Source: Mycobacterium marinum
Lineage (GTDB): Bacteria > Actinomycetota > Actinomycetes > Mycobacteriales > Mycobacteriaceae
DNA length: 64,000 bases
Direction: 5' to 3'
Assembly: GCF_003391395.1 (NCBI RefSeq)
Contig: NZ_CP024190.1
Location: forward strand, 1,054,001 to 1,118,000
Shown: positions 34,900-45,221 of the stretch, piece by piece
Layout: every line of letters starts with the position of its first letter
How positions within the stretch are numbered: position 1 is the first letter of the stretch
Notes under the pieces: generated by a model
What the model was told of the DNA's origin: nothing
What the model saw: the letters and a program-made list of their open reading frames with translations, nothing else
The model's database searches: none
Made by a program: the position numbers and the translations under genes

Positions 34900-37275
34900 C
34901 TAGATCATTTCGCTCTTGGTCAGCCACCGCATTATCGGCCAGCCCAGAAACACCGGTAGCCAGCAGGTGAGCACGCGGTACAGCAGTACCGAGGGAACGC
35001 CGATCGCCGCGGGCACCCCGAACGCGGCCAGCCCACCGATCAGTGCCGCCTCGACGGCGCCGACACCGCCGGGTGTCGGCGCGGCCGAGGCCAGCGTCCC
35101 GCCGACCATCGTCACCACCGTGACGGTGACAAATGTGGTTCCGCCGCCGAAGGCTTCGATGCTGGCCCATAGCGCCAGCGCGGCGCCGAGAGTCGTTCCC
35201 GCGCAACCCAGCAGGATGATGGCCAATCGCTTGGGCTCCCGGCCCAGCACAATCAGGTCGCTGGTGACCTCTTTGAGCTTGGGACGCACTTCCGTCGACA
35301 GCCAGCGCCGCAAGTTGGGTACGAACAAGAACGTTCCGATGATGCCCAGCGCCACACCCGCGATCAGGTACACCACGGTGCCGGTGGGCACGAAATGCGA
35401 TAGATCGGTTGAGGTTCCCGCGACGGTGCTGAACAGGATCAGCAACGCCAGGTGAACAATCACCTGGACCGACTGCTGCAGCGCTACGGCTGCGGTGGCC
35501 CGTAACGCGCTCAGACCGCTCTTCTGCAGGAACCGGGTGCTCAGTGCGAGGCCACCGACGCCGGCCGGGGTGGTTGTTGCCGCAAAGGTATTGGCCACCT
35601 GCACGATCGATAGCCTCCAGAAGCTGACCTGCCCGTCGGCGCAGGTCCACAATGCCGCCGCAGCGCCGACATAGGTCAGTGCCGACACCGCCAACCCGAG
35701 CAGTGCCCACGTCCAGTTGGCGGTTCTGAGCTGGGAGAAAAAGGTCGGCACGGTGCTGATGAACGGATACGCGACGTACACCAGCGCGCCGATCAGCACC
35801 AGTTGGATGAACTGGCTGCGACTGAACCGGGTGATCGTCTGGCTCTCGATCTGATCGGCACCGGTCTGGCGCTTGACCTCGGTGCGGGCGCCGGCGATGA
35901 CGGTCTTGGCGTTGGCCACAGATTCGCGGATGCGCTTGGGCACGGCGGATTTGGTGAGCCGGCGCGAGGCCATCAGGATGGTGTCTTTGCCGAATGCTTC
36001 GATCGCGGCGTTCACCGCGGGCTGCGCGCCGTACAGTGCCGAGGTGGTCACCAGGAGTTGGGCGATATCCGATTGGAGTTGGGCGTCGGTGGCCCCATAT
36101 TCGGCGTTGCCGAACCCCCCGAACAGGACCTTGTCCTCATCGACTGTGATCTCGTGGCAGCGCAAGTCCCCGTGCGAGATCTGGTAGTCGTTGAGCGTTC
36201 GCAACGATTCCCACACCCGGCCAACCGGTGTCTGGGCGGTGCATTCATCCAGCGGTGTCCCGCGTACCGGGTTGTGCGCGTACAGCGTCCATTCGCGGTC
36301 GAGCGCGGCCAGCGCGATGGTCGAGGTATTGGCGACGCCCGCTTCCCCGATCGCGATGGCCATCAGGGCGCGGTGCTCGACCGCGCGGCGCATGGAGGCC
36401 TGCAGCGGTGCGGTTTCGGAGCCGCGCAGTCGCAGCTTCCACCAAAGTTGCCGCAGTGCGCCGCCGCTGCGCTGATGCGGGCCGTACAACTCGATAGCCG
36501 CCCGGCATTCGGGGTCGGGGGAGGTGGCCGCCAGCACTAGTGGACCGGCGCCGCCCGGCCGCACCACCGTGAGCATCGATACCGCGAATCCACGCTTGGC
36601 CATGGCACGGACCGCACCTTCCAAGGGCACCTCGAGAGCGGGCGTGCCAACGACTAGGACCACCAGCGCGCCGACGAACCACCCCACGGCCAGTCCCAGC
36701 AACGAACGGGCCGGCACGATGGCGCTGATGACCAGGTGGATCGGCACGAAGGCCAACAACAATCCCCACCACCAATGTCGCCAGCGGGCGGGCAGCCAGG
36801 GGCCTGACACGGTGAGTACCGCCGCGACCATCGCTATCCACCGCGGGTCATCCAGAAACTGGGCCGGCAGGGTGGTGAGCTTCTCGGACAGGTCGAAATG
36901 CCACCGGGGGGCCGAAATTCGGTTGCTGCTGATCGACAACGGCAGAACGGCCATGATTGCCGCGGCCGCGTAGGCGCCGAGCAGTTTCCATTGTCGGCTC
37001 ACGATCAGCCCGATCAGAATCACGAATGGCAACGCCAGAATCGCCGCACCGTAAGCCAGGTAAACCAGATCGGATTGGGTGGGGGTAAGAACGCCGACAA
37101 TTTCGGAGATCGATTTCTCCAACGCCACCCACCGCGGGCGGGTGATCACCGAACTCGTCACCACGACCACGAGGAAGACCACCGCTACGACCAGCCAGAT
37201 GATGTCGTTGGTGCGTCTGGTTATCGGAGGCAGCAAGCTACCGGAAACGGTGATCTCGCGTCCGTCAACTCGCAT
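34900..37275 (-). CDS. Large flippase-like membrane protein (LPG synthase TM domain) with kinase-like segment
   Basis: The 791-residue protein has about six N-terminal membrane segments (20-215). A soluble middle part (215-450) contains ISHGDLRCHEITVDEDKVL and FGGFGNAEYG, resembling the HGD catalytic loop and DFG-like region of the kinase/aminoglycoside-phosphotransferase fold. A C-terminal block of seven or eight membrane segments (480-785) of the lysylphosphatidylglycerol synthase TM/UPF0104 family includes TPGGVGAVEAALIGGL. No aminoacyl-transferase domain is present. The counterpart is Rv0585c (about 795 residues). It probably moves or senses an envelope lipid or polyprenol-linked molecule; this is inference. 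Confidence 0.87.
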   Translation of the reverse strand: MRVDGREITVSGSLLPPITRRTNDIIWLVVAVVFLVVVVTSSVITRPRWVALEKSISEIVGVLTPTQSDLVYLAYGAAILALPFVILIGLIVSRQWKLLGAYAAAAIMAVLPLSISSNRISAPRWHFDLSEKLTTLPAQFLDDPRWIAMVAAVLTVSGPWLPARWRHWWWGLLLAFVPIHLVISAIVPARSLLGLAVGWFVGALVVLVVGTPALEVPLEGAVRAMAKRGFAVSMLTVVRPGGAGPLVLAATSPDPECRAAIELYGPHQRSGGALRQLWWKLRLRGSETAPLQASMRRAVEHRALMAIAIGEAGVANTSTIALAALDREWTLYAHNPVRGTPLDECTAQTPVGRVWESLRTLNDYQISHGDLRCHEITVDEDKVLFGGFGNAEYGATDAQLQSDIAQLLVTTSALYGAQPAVNAAIEAFGKDTILMASRRLTKSAVPKRIRESVANAKTVIAGARTEVKRQTGADQIESQTITRFSRSQFIQLVLIGALVYVAYPFISTVPTFFSQLRTANWTWALLGLAVSALTYVGAAAALWTCADGQVSFWRLSIVQVANTFAATTTPAGVGGLALSTRFLQKSGLSALRATAAVALQQSVQVIVHLALLILFSTVAGTSTDLSHFVPTGTVVYLIAGVALGIIGTFLFVPNLRRWLSTEVRPKLKEVTSDLIVLGREPKRLAIILLGCAGTTLGAALALWASIEAFGGGTTFVTVTVVTMVGGTLASAAPTPGGVGAVEAALIGGLAAFGVPAAIGVPSVLLYRVLTCWLPVFLGWPIMRWLTKSEMI

Positions 37276-37424
37276 ATGCCCAACGGTCCGGTGGACCGAT
37301 TCCCCTCTCCACGGCTCGCCGACAACTTACCTGTGGGAACAGGATTACAGGTGGGCCTAGGCAATCCAAACCGCCGCACGCGAATCGCCACCCGCGATGT
37401 TCATGGACCTTCCTTGTCGCTGCG

Positions 37425-37700
37425 TCAGAACCGTTGCGGATGAAAAATGGCGTTGGTGCGGGCCCGGCCCCGCACAACCGCGTCGAGGTGTGCCGCAGGA
37501 ATCCATTCGGTGGTGGGGTTCTTGAGCTTTCGGTTCGCCCACACTCGGCCCAGTCGCTCACCTGGTGCACTTCGGTGAGGTGACCGGCAGGTCCAGCCGG
37601 CGAACGAGTAACCACGATGCTTGGCGTGCAGCACAATTCGATGCCAGCGCGAGGCGATGTGGCGGGTGTGGTATGGGCCGGGTCAACGTCTGGCGGTGAA
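37425..37700 (-). pseudogene. Remnant of a 13E12 repeat (DUF222/HNH endonuclease) gene
   Basis: On the minus strand one frame reads RIVLHAKHRGYSFAGW and later NPTTEWIPAAHLD, RARTNAIFHPQRF and stop. The stretch between, EVHQVSDWAECGRT, is in another frame. Together they match the C-terminal end of mycobacterial 13E12 proteins (AKxRGC, CEVHHVxxWA, TEWIPPPHLD, RTNxxHHPE). The part containing the second half of the HNH site is deleted, and the rest of the protein upstream is gone or unrecognisable. Clearly non-functional. It occupies the region between the flippase-like gene and the amidohydrolase gene; 37276-37424 holds nothing recognisable. Confidence 0.7.
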
Positions 37701-37772
37701 GATCCGCGTGACTGGGCACCTGATGCTTGGGAAATGACCTAACGGACACCGTTTTCCGGTGCCGTTGCTGGA

Positions 37773-39035
37773 CTAACTCGCCGCACCCTTGACCACCCGG
37801 CCGTTCTTGATGATGGTGGTGAACGTCTCGTCGGGTCGGGCGATCAGCGAGATGTCGGCAATCGGATCCCCGTCGACCAGGATCAGGTCGGCCAGCGCGC
37901 CTTCGGTAACCACGCCTAGCCGCCCCGGGTACGGGTTGCGCGGCCCCGACATCGCCAGCAACTCGGCGTTGCGGATCGTCGCCTGCTGCAGCACCTCGGC
38001 GGGCGTGAACCAGCGGGTGAGCTTTGCCAGCTGAGCACCCTGGCGGCTGGCGAGCTTGGCGTCGAACAACGTGTCGGTACCGAACGCGATCTTGACGCCG
38101 TGCTTGATCGCCAGCTGATATGCGGTGTCGGTGCCCGCGACCATCTGCTTGAACTTGGGCACGCTCGGGGGAGGCACCGCCACCGCGTCCTCGTCATCCA
38201 GGAACGGTTGCAGGCACCACCAGATGTCCTTTTCGGCGAGCAGCGCGGCGGTCGGTTCATCGATCAGTTGACCGTGTTCGACGCAGCGGACACCGGCGGC
38301 GATCGCGGCCCGGATGGCGCGAGGGGTGTAGGCGTGCACGGTGACGTAGGTGCCCCAGTTTTCGGCGGCCTCCACCGCCGCGCGCATTTCGGCCTCGGTG
38401 AACTGGGCAACATCGAGCGGGTCGTATGCGGAGGTGACGCCACCGCCGGCCATCAGCTTCAGTTGTGACGCGCCGCGGCGCAGCATCTCCCGCGCCCCGC
38501 GCAATACCTCGGCCTCGCCGTCGGCGATCACCGCCGCGCCGATGATCTCGGTGTAGCTCAGGTGGCCGCACACCCCACGCGGCACCTCGTTGGGCAGCCG
38601 GAAATCCCCGTGCCCGCCCGACTGGGAAATGAAGCCGCCCGCCGGGTAGATCCGCGGGCCCGGAATCGAGCCCTCGTCGATCGCCTGCTTGACGCCGAAC
38701 ACCGGACCACCGAGGTCGCGGACGGTGGTGAAGCCGCGCAACAGTGTCTCGCGGGCACTGACCACGGCCCTGGCGACCACGTAGCCGAACTCGCTGACCT
38801 GGGCCAGCGCTGCCGGGATGGTGGTGAACATCGCATGCCAGTGCGCATCGATCAGCCCGGGTAACAGTGTCTTGCCGGTGCCGTCGATGGCTGGGTCGGA
38901 CAATGCCGCGGCGCCCGCCGGTGCGATGCTGGCGATCACGGGGCCGCGGACGGTCACGTCGACCGGCCCGGTGATCCGGCCGTCGACGCTGTCGAAGACC
39001 TTGACGTTTGAGATATGCAGCTCGTTTGGTTCCAT
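37773..39035 (-). CDS. Metal-dependent amidohydrolase (imidazolonepropionase/prolidase-like)
   Basis: The 420-residue TIM-barrel hydrolase has the metal ligands of the amidohydrolase superfamily: His65 and His67 in DAHWH, bridging Lys193 in LKLMAGGG, His234 in VHAY, His254 in EHGQ and Asp321 in FGTDT. The beta-sandwich edges ([19 protein letters not shown]) are complete. Closest in type are Xaa-Pro dipeptidase/carboxypeptidase-like amidohydrolases, so it may hydrolyse a cyclic amide or N-acyl substrate. It starts with ATG at 39035 with a GAGGAGCC site upstream and is divergent from the methyltransferase gene. Confidence 0.9.
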   Translation of the reverse strand: MEPNELHISNVKVFDSVDGRITGPVDVTVRGPVIASIAPAGAAALSDPAIDGTGKTLLPGLIDAHWHAMFTTIPAALAQVSEFGYVVARAVVSARETLLRGFTTVRDLGGPVFGVKQAIDEGSIPGPRIYPAGGFISQSGGHGDFRLPNEVPRGVCGHLSYTEIIGAAVIADGEAEVLRGAREMLRRGASQLKLMAGGGVTSAYDPLDVAQFTEAEMRAAVEAAENWGTYVTVHAYTPRAIRAAIAAGVRCVEHGQLIDEPTAALLAEKDIWWCLQPFLDDEDAVAVPPPSVPKFKQMVAGTDTAYQLAIKHGVKIAFGTDTLFDAKLASRQGAQLAKLTRWFTPAEVLQQATIRNAELLAMSGPRNPYPGRLGVVTEGALADLILVDGDPIADISLIARPDETFTTIIKNGRVVKGAAS

Positions 39036-39166
39036 CCGGGCTCCTCGTCGAGTGTGCTTGTAGGTTACGTGTATCCCCGCAGCTGAACCGCCGGCGGCTC
39101 GCGTCCGTGCCCGTGCTGCTGACGTATGTTCGCCAGGGAGGCGTTGATCGACGGGAGGAGCCGGGC

Positions 39167-40108
39167 ATGGCGCGGACCGAGGACGACAGCTGGGAAATCA
39201 CCGAGAGCGTCGGGGCGACGGCGCTGGGTGTGGCTTCGGCGCGGGCGGCCGAGACTCGAAGCCAGCATCCGTTGATCAGCGATCCATTCGCACAGGTATT
39301 CCTCGACGCGGTCGGCGACGGCGTGTGGAACTGGCACTCGGCGCCGCAACTGCCGGCCGAACTGCTCGAAATCGAACCGGATCTGCCGCTGCAGATGGAG
39401 GCGATGGTCAGCTACATGGCCTCGCGGACGGCGTTTTTCGACGAGTTCTTCCTGGACGCGACGCGCGCGGGGATCGGTCAGGCGGTGATCCTGGCGGCCG
39501 GACTGGACTCGCGCGCCTGGCGGCTGCCCTGGCCAGCCGGCACGACGGTGTTCGAACTCGACCAGCCCAGGGTGCTGGAGTTCAAGGCTGCGACGTTGGC
39601 CGAGCACGGGGCCGAACCCGCCTGCGGCCGGGTCGCGGTCGCGGTAGACCTTCGTCAGGACTGGCCGACCGTGCTGCGCCAGGCCGGTTTTGACCCTTCG
39701 ATGCCCAGCGTCTGGTCCGCCGAAGGGCTGATGCCGTACTTGCCCGCGGTGGCCCAGGACCTGCTGTTCGAGCGGGTTCAGGGACTGACCGTGCGCGCAA
39801 GCCGCATCGCCGTCGAGGCGCTGGGGCCGAAGTTCCTCGACCCGCAGGTTCGGGCCAACCGAAGTGCCCGGATGGAGCGGATCCGGGCGGTGATGGCGCG
39901 CGTGGAGCCGCAGCGGGAGATCCCCCGCACCGACGAACTGTGGTACTTCGAGGAACGCGAAGACGTCGGCGACTGGTTCCGGCGTCACGACTGGGACGTT
40001 ACGGTGACGCCGTCGGGCGAGCTGATGGCCGGTTACGGCCGCGCGGCCGCAGCTCAGGTCGAGGACCGGGTGCCCACGAACCTGTTCGTCGCCGCGCAGC
40101 GCAAGTAG
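39167..40108 (+). CDS. Putative SAM-dependent methyltransferase (mycobacterial LCM-type family)
   Basis: The 313-residue protein belongs to the TIGR00027/leucine carboxyl methyltransferase-like family, strongly expanded in mycobacteria. Motifs are [17 protein letters not shown] at the start, [16 protein letters not shown] (SAM-binding), [12 protein letters not shown] and AEGLMPYLP. The ATG at 39167 follows a perfect GGAGGAG site; upstream in-frame residues are unrelated. Substrates of this family are mostly unknown; they may methylate carboxylates of small molecules or lipids. Confidence 0.92.
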   Translation: MARTEDDSWEITESVGATALGVASARAAETRSQHPLISDPFAQVFLDAVGDGVWNWHSAPQLPAELLEIEPDLPLQMEAMVSYMASRTAFFDEFFLDATRAGIGQAVILAAGLDSRAWRLPWPAGTTVFELDQPRVLEFKAATLAEHGAEPACGRVAVAVDLRQDWPTVLRQAGFDPSMPSVWSAEGLMPYLPAVAQDLLFERVQGLTVRASRIAVEALGPKFLDPQVRANRSARMERIRAVMARVEPQREIPRTDELWYFEEREDVGDWFRRHDWDVTVTPSGELMAGYGRAAAAQVEDRVPTNLFVAAQRK

Positions 40109-40128
40109 TCGCGACTAGGCGGGCGCCG

Positions 40129-41892
40129 TCACGGCTGCAATCGGGAACGCAACCCGGTCGCCCGGATCGCCCGGCGCGCGATCGCGGCCCGTACGTCGCA
40201 TTCCGGCCCGACGATGCGCACCTTGCGGGCGGCCCGGGTTACCGCCGTGTAGAACAGTTCGCGGGTCAGTAACCGGGAATCCGCCGGCGGCAGCAGCACG
40301 GTCACGTCGTCGGCTTGACTGCCCTGGCTCTTGTGGATCGTCATGGCATGCATGGTTTCCACATCAGATAGTCGGCTGGTCGCGAACTTCAGCGGCTCCT
40401 GCGCGCCGGCGATGACGACCCGCAGCGCGCCCGGAGTCGCGGCGCGGTTCGTGCCATCCAGGACGGCCACCCCGGTGTCGCCGTTGTACACGCCGAGCCC
40501 ATAGTCGTTGGCGGTCACCAACACCGGCCGTCCGGCATACCAGCTCGACCAGATCGGCTCGCCCGTTGCTTCGGTGAGCCATCTCTGCACCTGGTGGTTC
40601 CAGTGCGCGATTCCATACGGTCCACGCCGGTGTGCGCACAACAGCCGTTGCTCGTCGAGTGTTGCCAGCGCGGCCGCGGTATCACCGAGCGCGCCGGCGT
40701 GTCGAAGCTCGAGGGCGTGTGGCAGCAGCACATTGCGCAGCTGCGGGGTCGGGTCGGCGGCGTTGATCCACTCGATGTGGTCGTCGCCCGCCCGCAAGAT
40801 CTCGACAACCCGGTCGGCGTCGCCGCCGCGGATGGCCGCCGCCAACTGGCCGATCGACTCGCCGAACCGATGCAGTCTGCGCAGTGCCGCGACGTGGGTG
40901 TCGTGGCGCGCGCCCAGTCCGTCCACCAGGTCGGCCAACACCGCGCCCGCCTCCACCGACGCCAGTTGGTCGGGATCGCCGACAAGAAGCAGCCGCGTCT
41001 GCGGACGCACCGCTTCGAGCAGGCGAGCCATCATGGTCAGCGATACCATCGACGTCTCATCGATGACGATCACGTCATGCGGCAGCCGATTGCCGCGATG
41101 ATGGCGAAACCGTGATGAGGTGTCGGGCCGGCTGCCCAGCAGCCGGTGCAATGTGGTCGCCTGTAGCCCACGAACCCGTTGCTGATCTACGGCATCGAGT
41201 TTGTCGATCTGCGACTGCACCGCCTCGTGCAGTCTGGCCGCGGCCTTGCCGGTCGGTGCGGCCAGTGCAATGCGCAGTCGCGCCTTGCCGGCGAGCTGTG
41301 CCTGCTCGGCGAACAGGGCCAACAGCCGCGCCACCGTGGTGGTTTTACCGGTCCCCGGTCCACCGGTCAGCACCGTCAAGCCCTGCGCCAGCGCAATCTT
41401 CGCGGCCGCGCGCTGCTCTTCGTAGCCGGGTGGAAACAGCCGGTTGACCTCGATAGCCGGGCTCGATGCGCTGGCCCGGGCGGCCAGCAGGGCCGCGATG
41501 TCGTCGGCGACCTGCTGTTCTTCGCGCCAGTACCGGTCCAGATAGACCAGATTGTCCTCGTGCAGGCGCAGCACCGTCGGTGACCCGACCAGCGGGCTGG
41601 CCCGAACCGCGGCCAGCCATTCGCCGGCCGCCGGCCAGGGGAGTTCGGCGATCCCGACTTGTGCCTCGATGGTGGACAGGTCGACACACACCGAACCGCC
41701 CCGCAGCGCGCGCACCACGAACGCGATGGCCAGCAACACCACCGGGTCGGACTCGCCAGACATGGCCGCAAGGCGTTGCGCGACATGGACATCGGCCGCA
41801 TCGATGACACCGGCTTCATTGAACGTCCGCAGCGGTCCGGACGCGCTCGCGGCCTGCCGCCAGTCCGCCGGGTCGACAACCTCGATGGTCAT
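40129..41892 (-). CDS. recD: RecD, 5'-3' helicase subunit of RecBCD
   Basis: The 587-residue SF1B helicase has the Walker A GGPGTGKT at 177-184, Walker B DETSM, a VGDPDQLASVEAGAV motif and the late AMTIHKSQGSQADDV and FYTAVTRA motifs. It is the last gene of recC-recB-recD and overlaps the recB stop by four bases (ATGA), so translation is coupled. In mycobacteria RecBCD is known to serve single-strand annealing, with AdnAB taking the main resection role. Confidence 0.95.
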   Translation of the reverse strand: MTIEVVDPADWRQAASASGPLRTFNEAGVIDAADVHVAQRLAAMSGESDPVVLLAIAFVVRALRGGSVCVDLSTIEAQVGIAELPWPAAGEWLAAVRASPLVGSPTVLRLHEDNLVYLDRYWREEQQVADDIAALLAARASASSPAIEVNRLFPPGYEEQRAAAKIALAQGLTVLTGGPGTGKTTTVARLLALFAEQAQLAGKARLRIALAAPTGKAAARLHEAVQSQIDKLDAVDQQRVRGLQATTLHRLLGSRPDTSSRFRHHRGNRLPHDVIVIDETSMVSLTMMARLLEAVRPQTRLLLVGDPDQLASVEAGAVLADLVDGLGARHDTHVAALRRLHRFGESIGQLAAAIRGGDADRVVEILRAGDDHIEWINAADPTPQLRNVLLPHALELRHAGALGDTAAALATLDEQRLLCAHRRGPYGIAHWNHQVQRWLTEATGEPIWSSWYAGRPVLVTANDYGLGVYNGDTGVAVLDGTNRAATPGALRVVIAGAQEPLKFATSRLSDVETMHAMTIHKSQGSQADDVTVLLPPADSRLLTRELFYTAVTRAARKVRIVGPECDVRAAIARRAIRATGLRSRLQP

Positions 41893-44800
41893 GCGAGGGC
41901 CCTGCCCGCATCAAGCAGATCGGACAACGCCGCCACCAGAGCGGCCGGAGGCGACCAGCTGAACACCCCGGCGGGGTGTCCGTCCAGCATGGGAGTGTCG
42001 GGACCACACATCCCGCGGACGAACAGGTACAGCACGCCGCCCAGGTGTCGGGCCGGATCGTATCCTGGCTGGCGCCAGCGCAGAAAACGGTGCAGCACAA
42101 CGGTGTACAGCAACGCCTGCAACGGATAGTCGGAGTGCAGCATCGCCTCGATCAGCCGGGGACGGTGGTAGTCGGCGGCGGTCAACGGGCGGTCGGGGTC
42201 ACCCAGCCAGTTGGTCTTGTAGTCGACGACCAGATACCGCTGGCCCGGCCCGTCGGGAATCCGTAACACCGCGTCGACCGAACCGCTGAGATACCCGCGC
42301 AGCGACTGACCGCCAAGCGCGCCCCCGCTCAACCGATCGGCATATGGCGCCAGCGGGTCGGATGCGTCCAGGTGCGCCCGCAACAGCGCCCCGACGTCGG
42401 CCAGCCGGAGATCGGGTGCGTGGCCCCCGGCATCAGCCTCATCGCCTCCGGCCAACGGAAACTCGAAGTCCATCTCCCGCAATCGGTCCGGTAGCCCGAT
42501 TTGGCGCAGCGTCAATCCGCCGGCCAGCGGGCCCAGCGGGGTGTCGTGCATCGGGACCATCGCCGCGGCAAGCTGGGCTGCGGGCACCTGCACCGGCCAC
42601 CACGCGGATTGCACCCGGATCTGGGATTCCAGCTCGGCGGCGAGATCGATGGCGAAGGGATCGCTGGTCTCCAGCACGGCGTGCACCAGTGAGCCGAACT
42701 TCGCGCCGGATGGGAGATCCGCCATGGGAGAAGGCTGCTCGGTCCCGGACATCACCACCTCGGTCAACGGAACCTCGGCGACTTCATCATCGCGTTCGGT
42801 CACCTCCGGCTCACTGCTGACGCCGGTCGCCTCGGCCATCCTGATCAATCCCGAATACGACGTGCGCCGCCACCTGATGTCGATGCCGCGGTCAAACCGG
42901 CGGGTGGCCAGCTCGGACGGCGCCGGCTGGCCGGCAATCGCCGGTGCCGGGGCGATGACGGACTCTTCCACCGTCGGCCCTCCGGCGGCCTGCCATTGCT
43001 GAAACCGGTCCCAGGCATCCTCGTCGGTGATCTTGGCAGGGGTGGCGCGGTCAGGTACCACCGAGTCGCCGGGACGCCGGCCCCGCAGCAGCCGTGACAG
43101 CCCGCCGTTGGGTTCGTCATAGGCCGGTGACCACCAAGCCACCACTTGCGACTGGGCCCGCGTCATCGCAACGTAGGTCAATCGGCTGTCGTCGTTGGCA
43201 GCCTCTTTGGCGCCCAGCCTCTCGACCGTGCCGAAATCGGGGGAGTCCTTGCCGCCGATATGCAGGCAGCGCGTGCCCCGGTCGTGAAACAGCACCAGTT
43301 CGCGTTCCTGAATGTTGCGGTTGAAGGCGAATGGCAGGTACACCACCGGATACTGCAGACCCTTGCTCACCCACACCGTCATGATCTGGACGGCCGCGGC
43401 GTCGCTATCGATCCGGCGGTTGCGTTCGGTAGCGCCACCGCGATCCTCGCGCTGGCCGCGCAGCCAGTCTCGCAGCGCCGGAAGGGTATAGCGCTCCCGG
43501 TGGGAGACCTCCTGCAGCAGCTGCGTCACGTGGGCCAGGTCGGTCATGTGCCGCTGGCCCTCCTGCCACGACAGCACGCGGTCGCTCATACCGCCCAACT
43601 GCGCGGCCTCGAAGATGGCGGCCACCCCCCGCTCGCGGGCGTAGTCCGCCCACTCCCGCAGGGTCTCTGCGACGCGATCGGTGAGCGCATCGCCGCCACG
43701 GGCAAGATCGTTGGCGGTCTTGCCGAAAAACATCGTCGCGGCGGCGGCGCGCACGATCCCGGGGCGATGCGGCTGGTCGAACGCCTCCAGCAGCGCTAGC
43801 CAGTCGTCGGCGGCTTCGGAGCTGAACACATCGGTGTCGCCGGTGTAGACCGCGTGAATCCCGGCGTCGGTGAGCGCGCGATGGCAGGCCCGCGCGTCCT
43901 TGTGCTTCTCGACAATCACGGCGATGTCATTGGCCTGCAGTGCTCTGCCGGCAAATGTCGCCCCGGAGGCCAGCAACGCACCGATGTCGGAGGCGAGATC
44001 ACGGCCGATGTGATCGCGCAGAATGTCGATGGGCAGGTTCTGGATTCCCCTGCGGCCCAACGTGGCCCGGCGTACCACCCGCAGCCGCAGGGCGTCGTTG
44101 TGCGGCGCGCCCGTGAGCCGGTGCCCCTGGTGGTGGGCCTTGACATCGCGCACCACGATTGCGGGATCGCCGAGTTCAGCGCCGCGCAACACCACCTGCA
44201 ACCGATCGACCAGCGCGCTGTCGCTGCGCCAGTTGGTGGCCAGCGTCCGCTTGTCCCCGGCGGTTTGCGCCGCGTGCAGGTAGGTGACGATGTCGCCACC
44301 GCGGAATGCGTAGATGGCCTGCTTGGGGTCGCCGATGAGAATCAGTGTGCAGCGCCCACTGAACGCGCTGTCGATCACCTGCCACTGCACCGCGTCGGTG
44401 TCCTGGAACTCATCGACCATGACCACCGGCCAGCGCTGCTGCATTCGCGCCCGGGCCGCAGAGTCCTCGCTAGCGAGGGCATCGGCCAGCCGCAGCAGCA
44501 GGTCGTCGTAGCCGAGGATGCCCCGACGCCGCTTGCGGGTTTCCAGCTCTTCGAGAACGTGATGGGCGAAACCGACACAGACCGCGGCCCGGGATCCGGG
44601 CGGCGCATCCAGCGGCCGCAGCTGGGTGGACGGGTTGGCGACCACCGCCCTGGCGATCCGCAGTGCGTCGCGGTAGGTCAGCGGGGGGTCATCGCGGTCA
44701 CGGCCGAAGTGCACCAGGTAGAGATCGTCGACAATCTCGGTGACCAGCTCGTCGAGGTCTTCGACCAGCGTCACACCCGCGTCGGTGTCACCCGCGACGC

Positions 44801-45221
44801 CCAAAGACTTGAGCACCAGCTGGCAGAACTGGTGTGTGGTGGCAATGGTTGCCGCATCGAATCCGGCCAGCGCGTCGCGCAGGCGCTGCTGACGCGCGTC
44901 GCGCTCGGCGGCGCTGCCGTCGAGCAGGTGAGCCAGCAGTTGGTTGTCGCCGGCGGGGTCCGCGTCATCGGAGCCGTTGCGGGAGTCGTGGAAAACCCGC
45001 ACCGCATCGACCATTTGGCATCGGACCCGCTCACGAAGTTCCTGACTGGCCGCCCGCCCGAAGGTGATGAGCAGCATCTCGTCGAGCCGGGCCCGTCCCT
45101 CCGCGACGTAGCGGGTCACCAGCGCGGCCAACGCGAATGTCTTGCCCGTGCCGGCGCTGGCCTCGAGCACCGTGGTGGAATTCTCGGCGGGCAGTGGGCC
45201 GAGCAGATCGAAGGGGCGCAT
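41889..45221 (-). CDS. recB: RecB, helicase-nuclease subunit of RecBCD
   Basis: The 1110-residue protein has the UvrD-type Walker A ASAGTGKT at 21-28, motif II VDEFQDTD, GDPKQAIYAFRGGD, and the late VAMTRAQSQVV motif. The C-terminal RecB nuclease domain contains the catalytic VVDYKTNWLG. All key residues are present, so both the 3'-5' helicase and the nuclease should work. Its ATG shares one base with the recC stop (TGATG) and its end overlaps recD, making a tight three-gene operon. Confidence 0.96.
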   Translation of the reverse strand: MRPFDLLGPLPAENSTTVLEASAGTGKTFALAALVTRYVAEGRARLDEMLLITFGRAASQELRERVRCQMVDAVRVFHDSRNGSDDADPAGDNQLLAHLLDGSAAERDARQQRLRDALAGFDAATIATTHQFCQLVLKSLGVAGDTDAGVTLVEDLDELVTEIVDDLYLVHFGRDRDDPPLTYRDALRIARAVVANPSTQLRPLDAPPGSRAAVCVGFAHHVLEELETRKRRRGILGYDDLLLRLADALASEDSAARARMQQRWPVVMVDEFQDTDAVQWQVIDSAFSGRCTLILIGDPKQAIYAFRGGDIVTYLHAAQTAGDKRTLATNWRSDSALVDRLQVVLRGAELGDPAIVVRDVKAHHQGHRLTGAPHNDALRLRVVRRATLGRRGIQNLPIDILRDHIGRDLASDIGALLASGATFAGRALQANDIAVIVEKHKDARACHRALTDAGIHAVYTGDTDVFSSEAADDWLALLEAFDQPHRPGIVRAAAATMFFGKTANDLARGGDALTDRVAETLREWADYARERGVAAIFEAAQLGGMSDRVLSWQEGQRHMTDLAHVTQLLQEVSHRERYTLPALRDWLRGQREDRGGATERNRRIDSDAAAVQIMTVWVSKGLQYPVVYLPFAFNRNIQERELVLFHDRGTRCLHIGGKDSPDFGTVERLGAKEAANDDSRLTYVAMTRAQSQVVAWWSPAYDEPNGGLSRLLRGRRPGDSVVPDRATPAKITDEDAWDRFQQWQAAGGPTVEESVIAPAPAIAGQPAPSELATRRFDRGIDIRWRRTSYSGLIRMAEATGVSSEPEVTERDDEVAEVPLTEVVMSGTEQPSPMADLPSGAKFGSLVHAVLETSDPFAIDLAAELESQIRVQSAWWPVQVPAAQLAAAMVPMHDTPLGPLAGGLTLRQIGLPDRLREMDFEFPLAGGDEADAGGHAPDLRLADVGALLRAHLDASDPLAPYADRLSGGALGGQSLRGYLSGSVDAVLRIPDGPGQRYLVVDYKTNWLGDPDRPLTAADYHRPRLIEAMLHSDYPLQALLYTVVLHRFLRWRQPGYDPARHLGGVLYLFVRGMCGPDTPMLDGHPAGVFSWSPPAALVAALSDLLDAGRALA

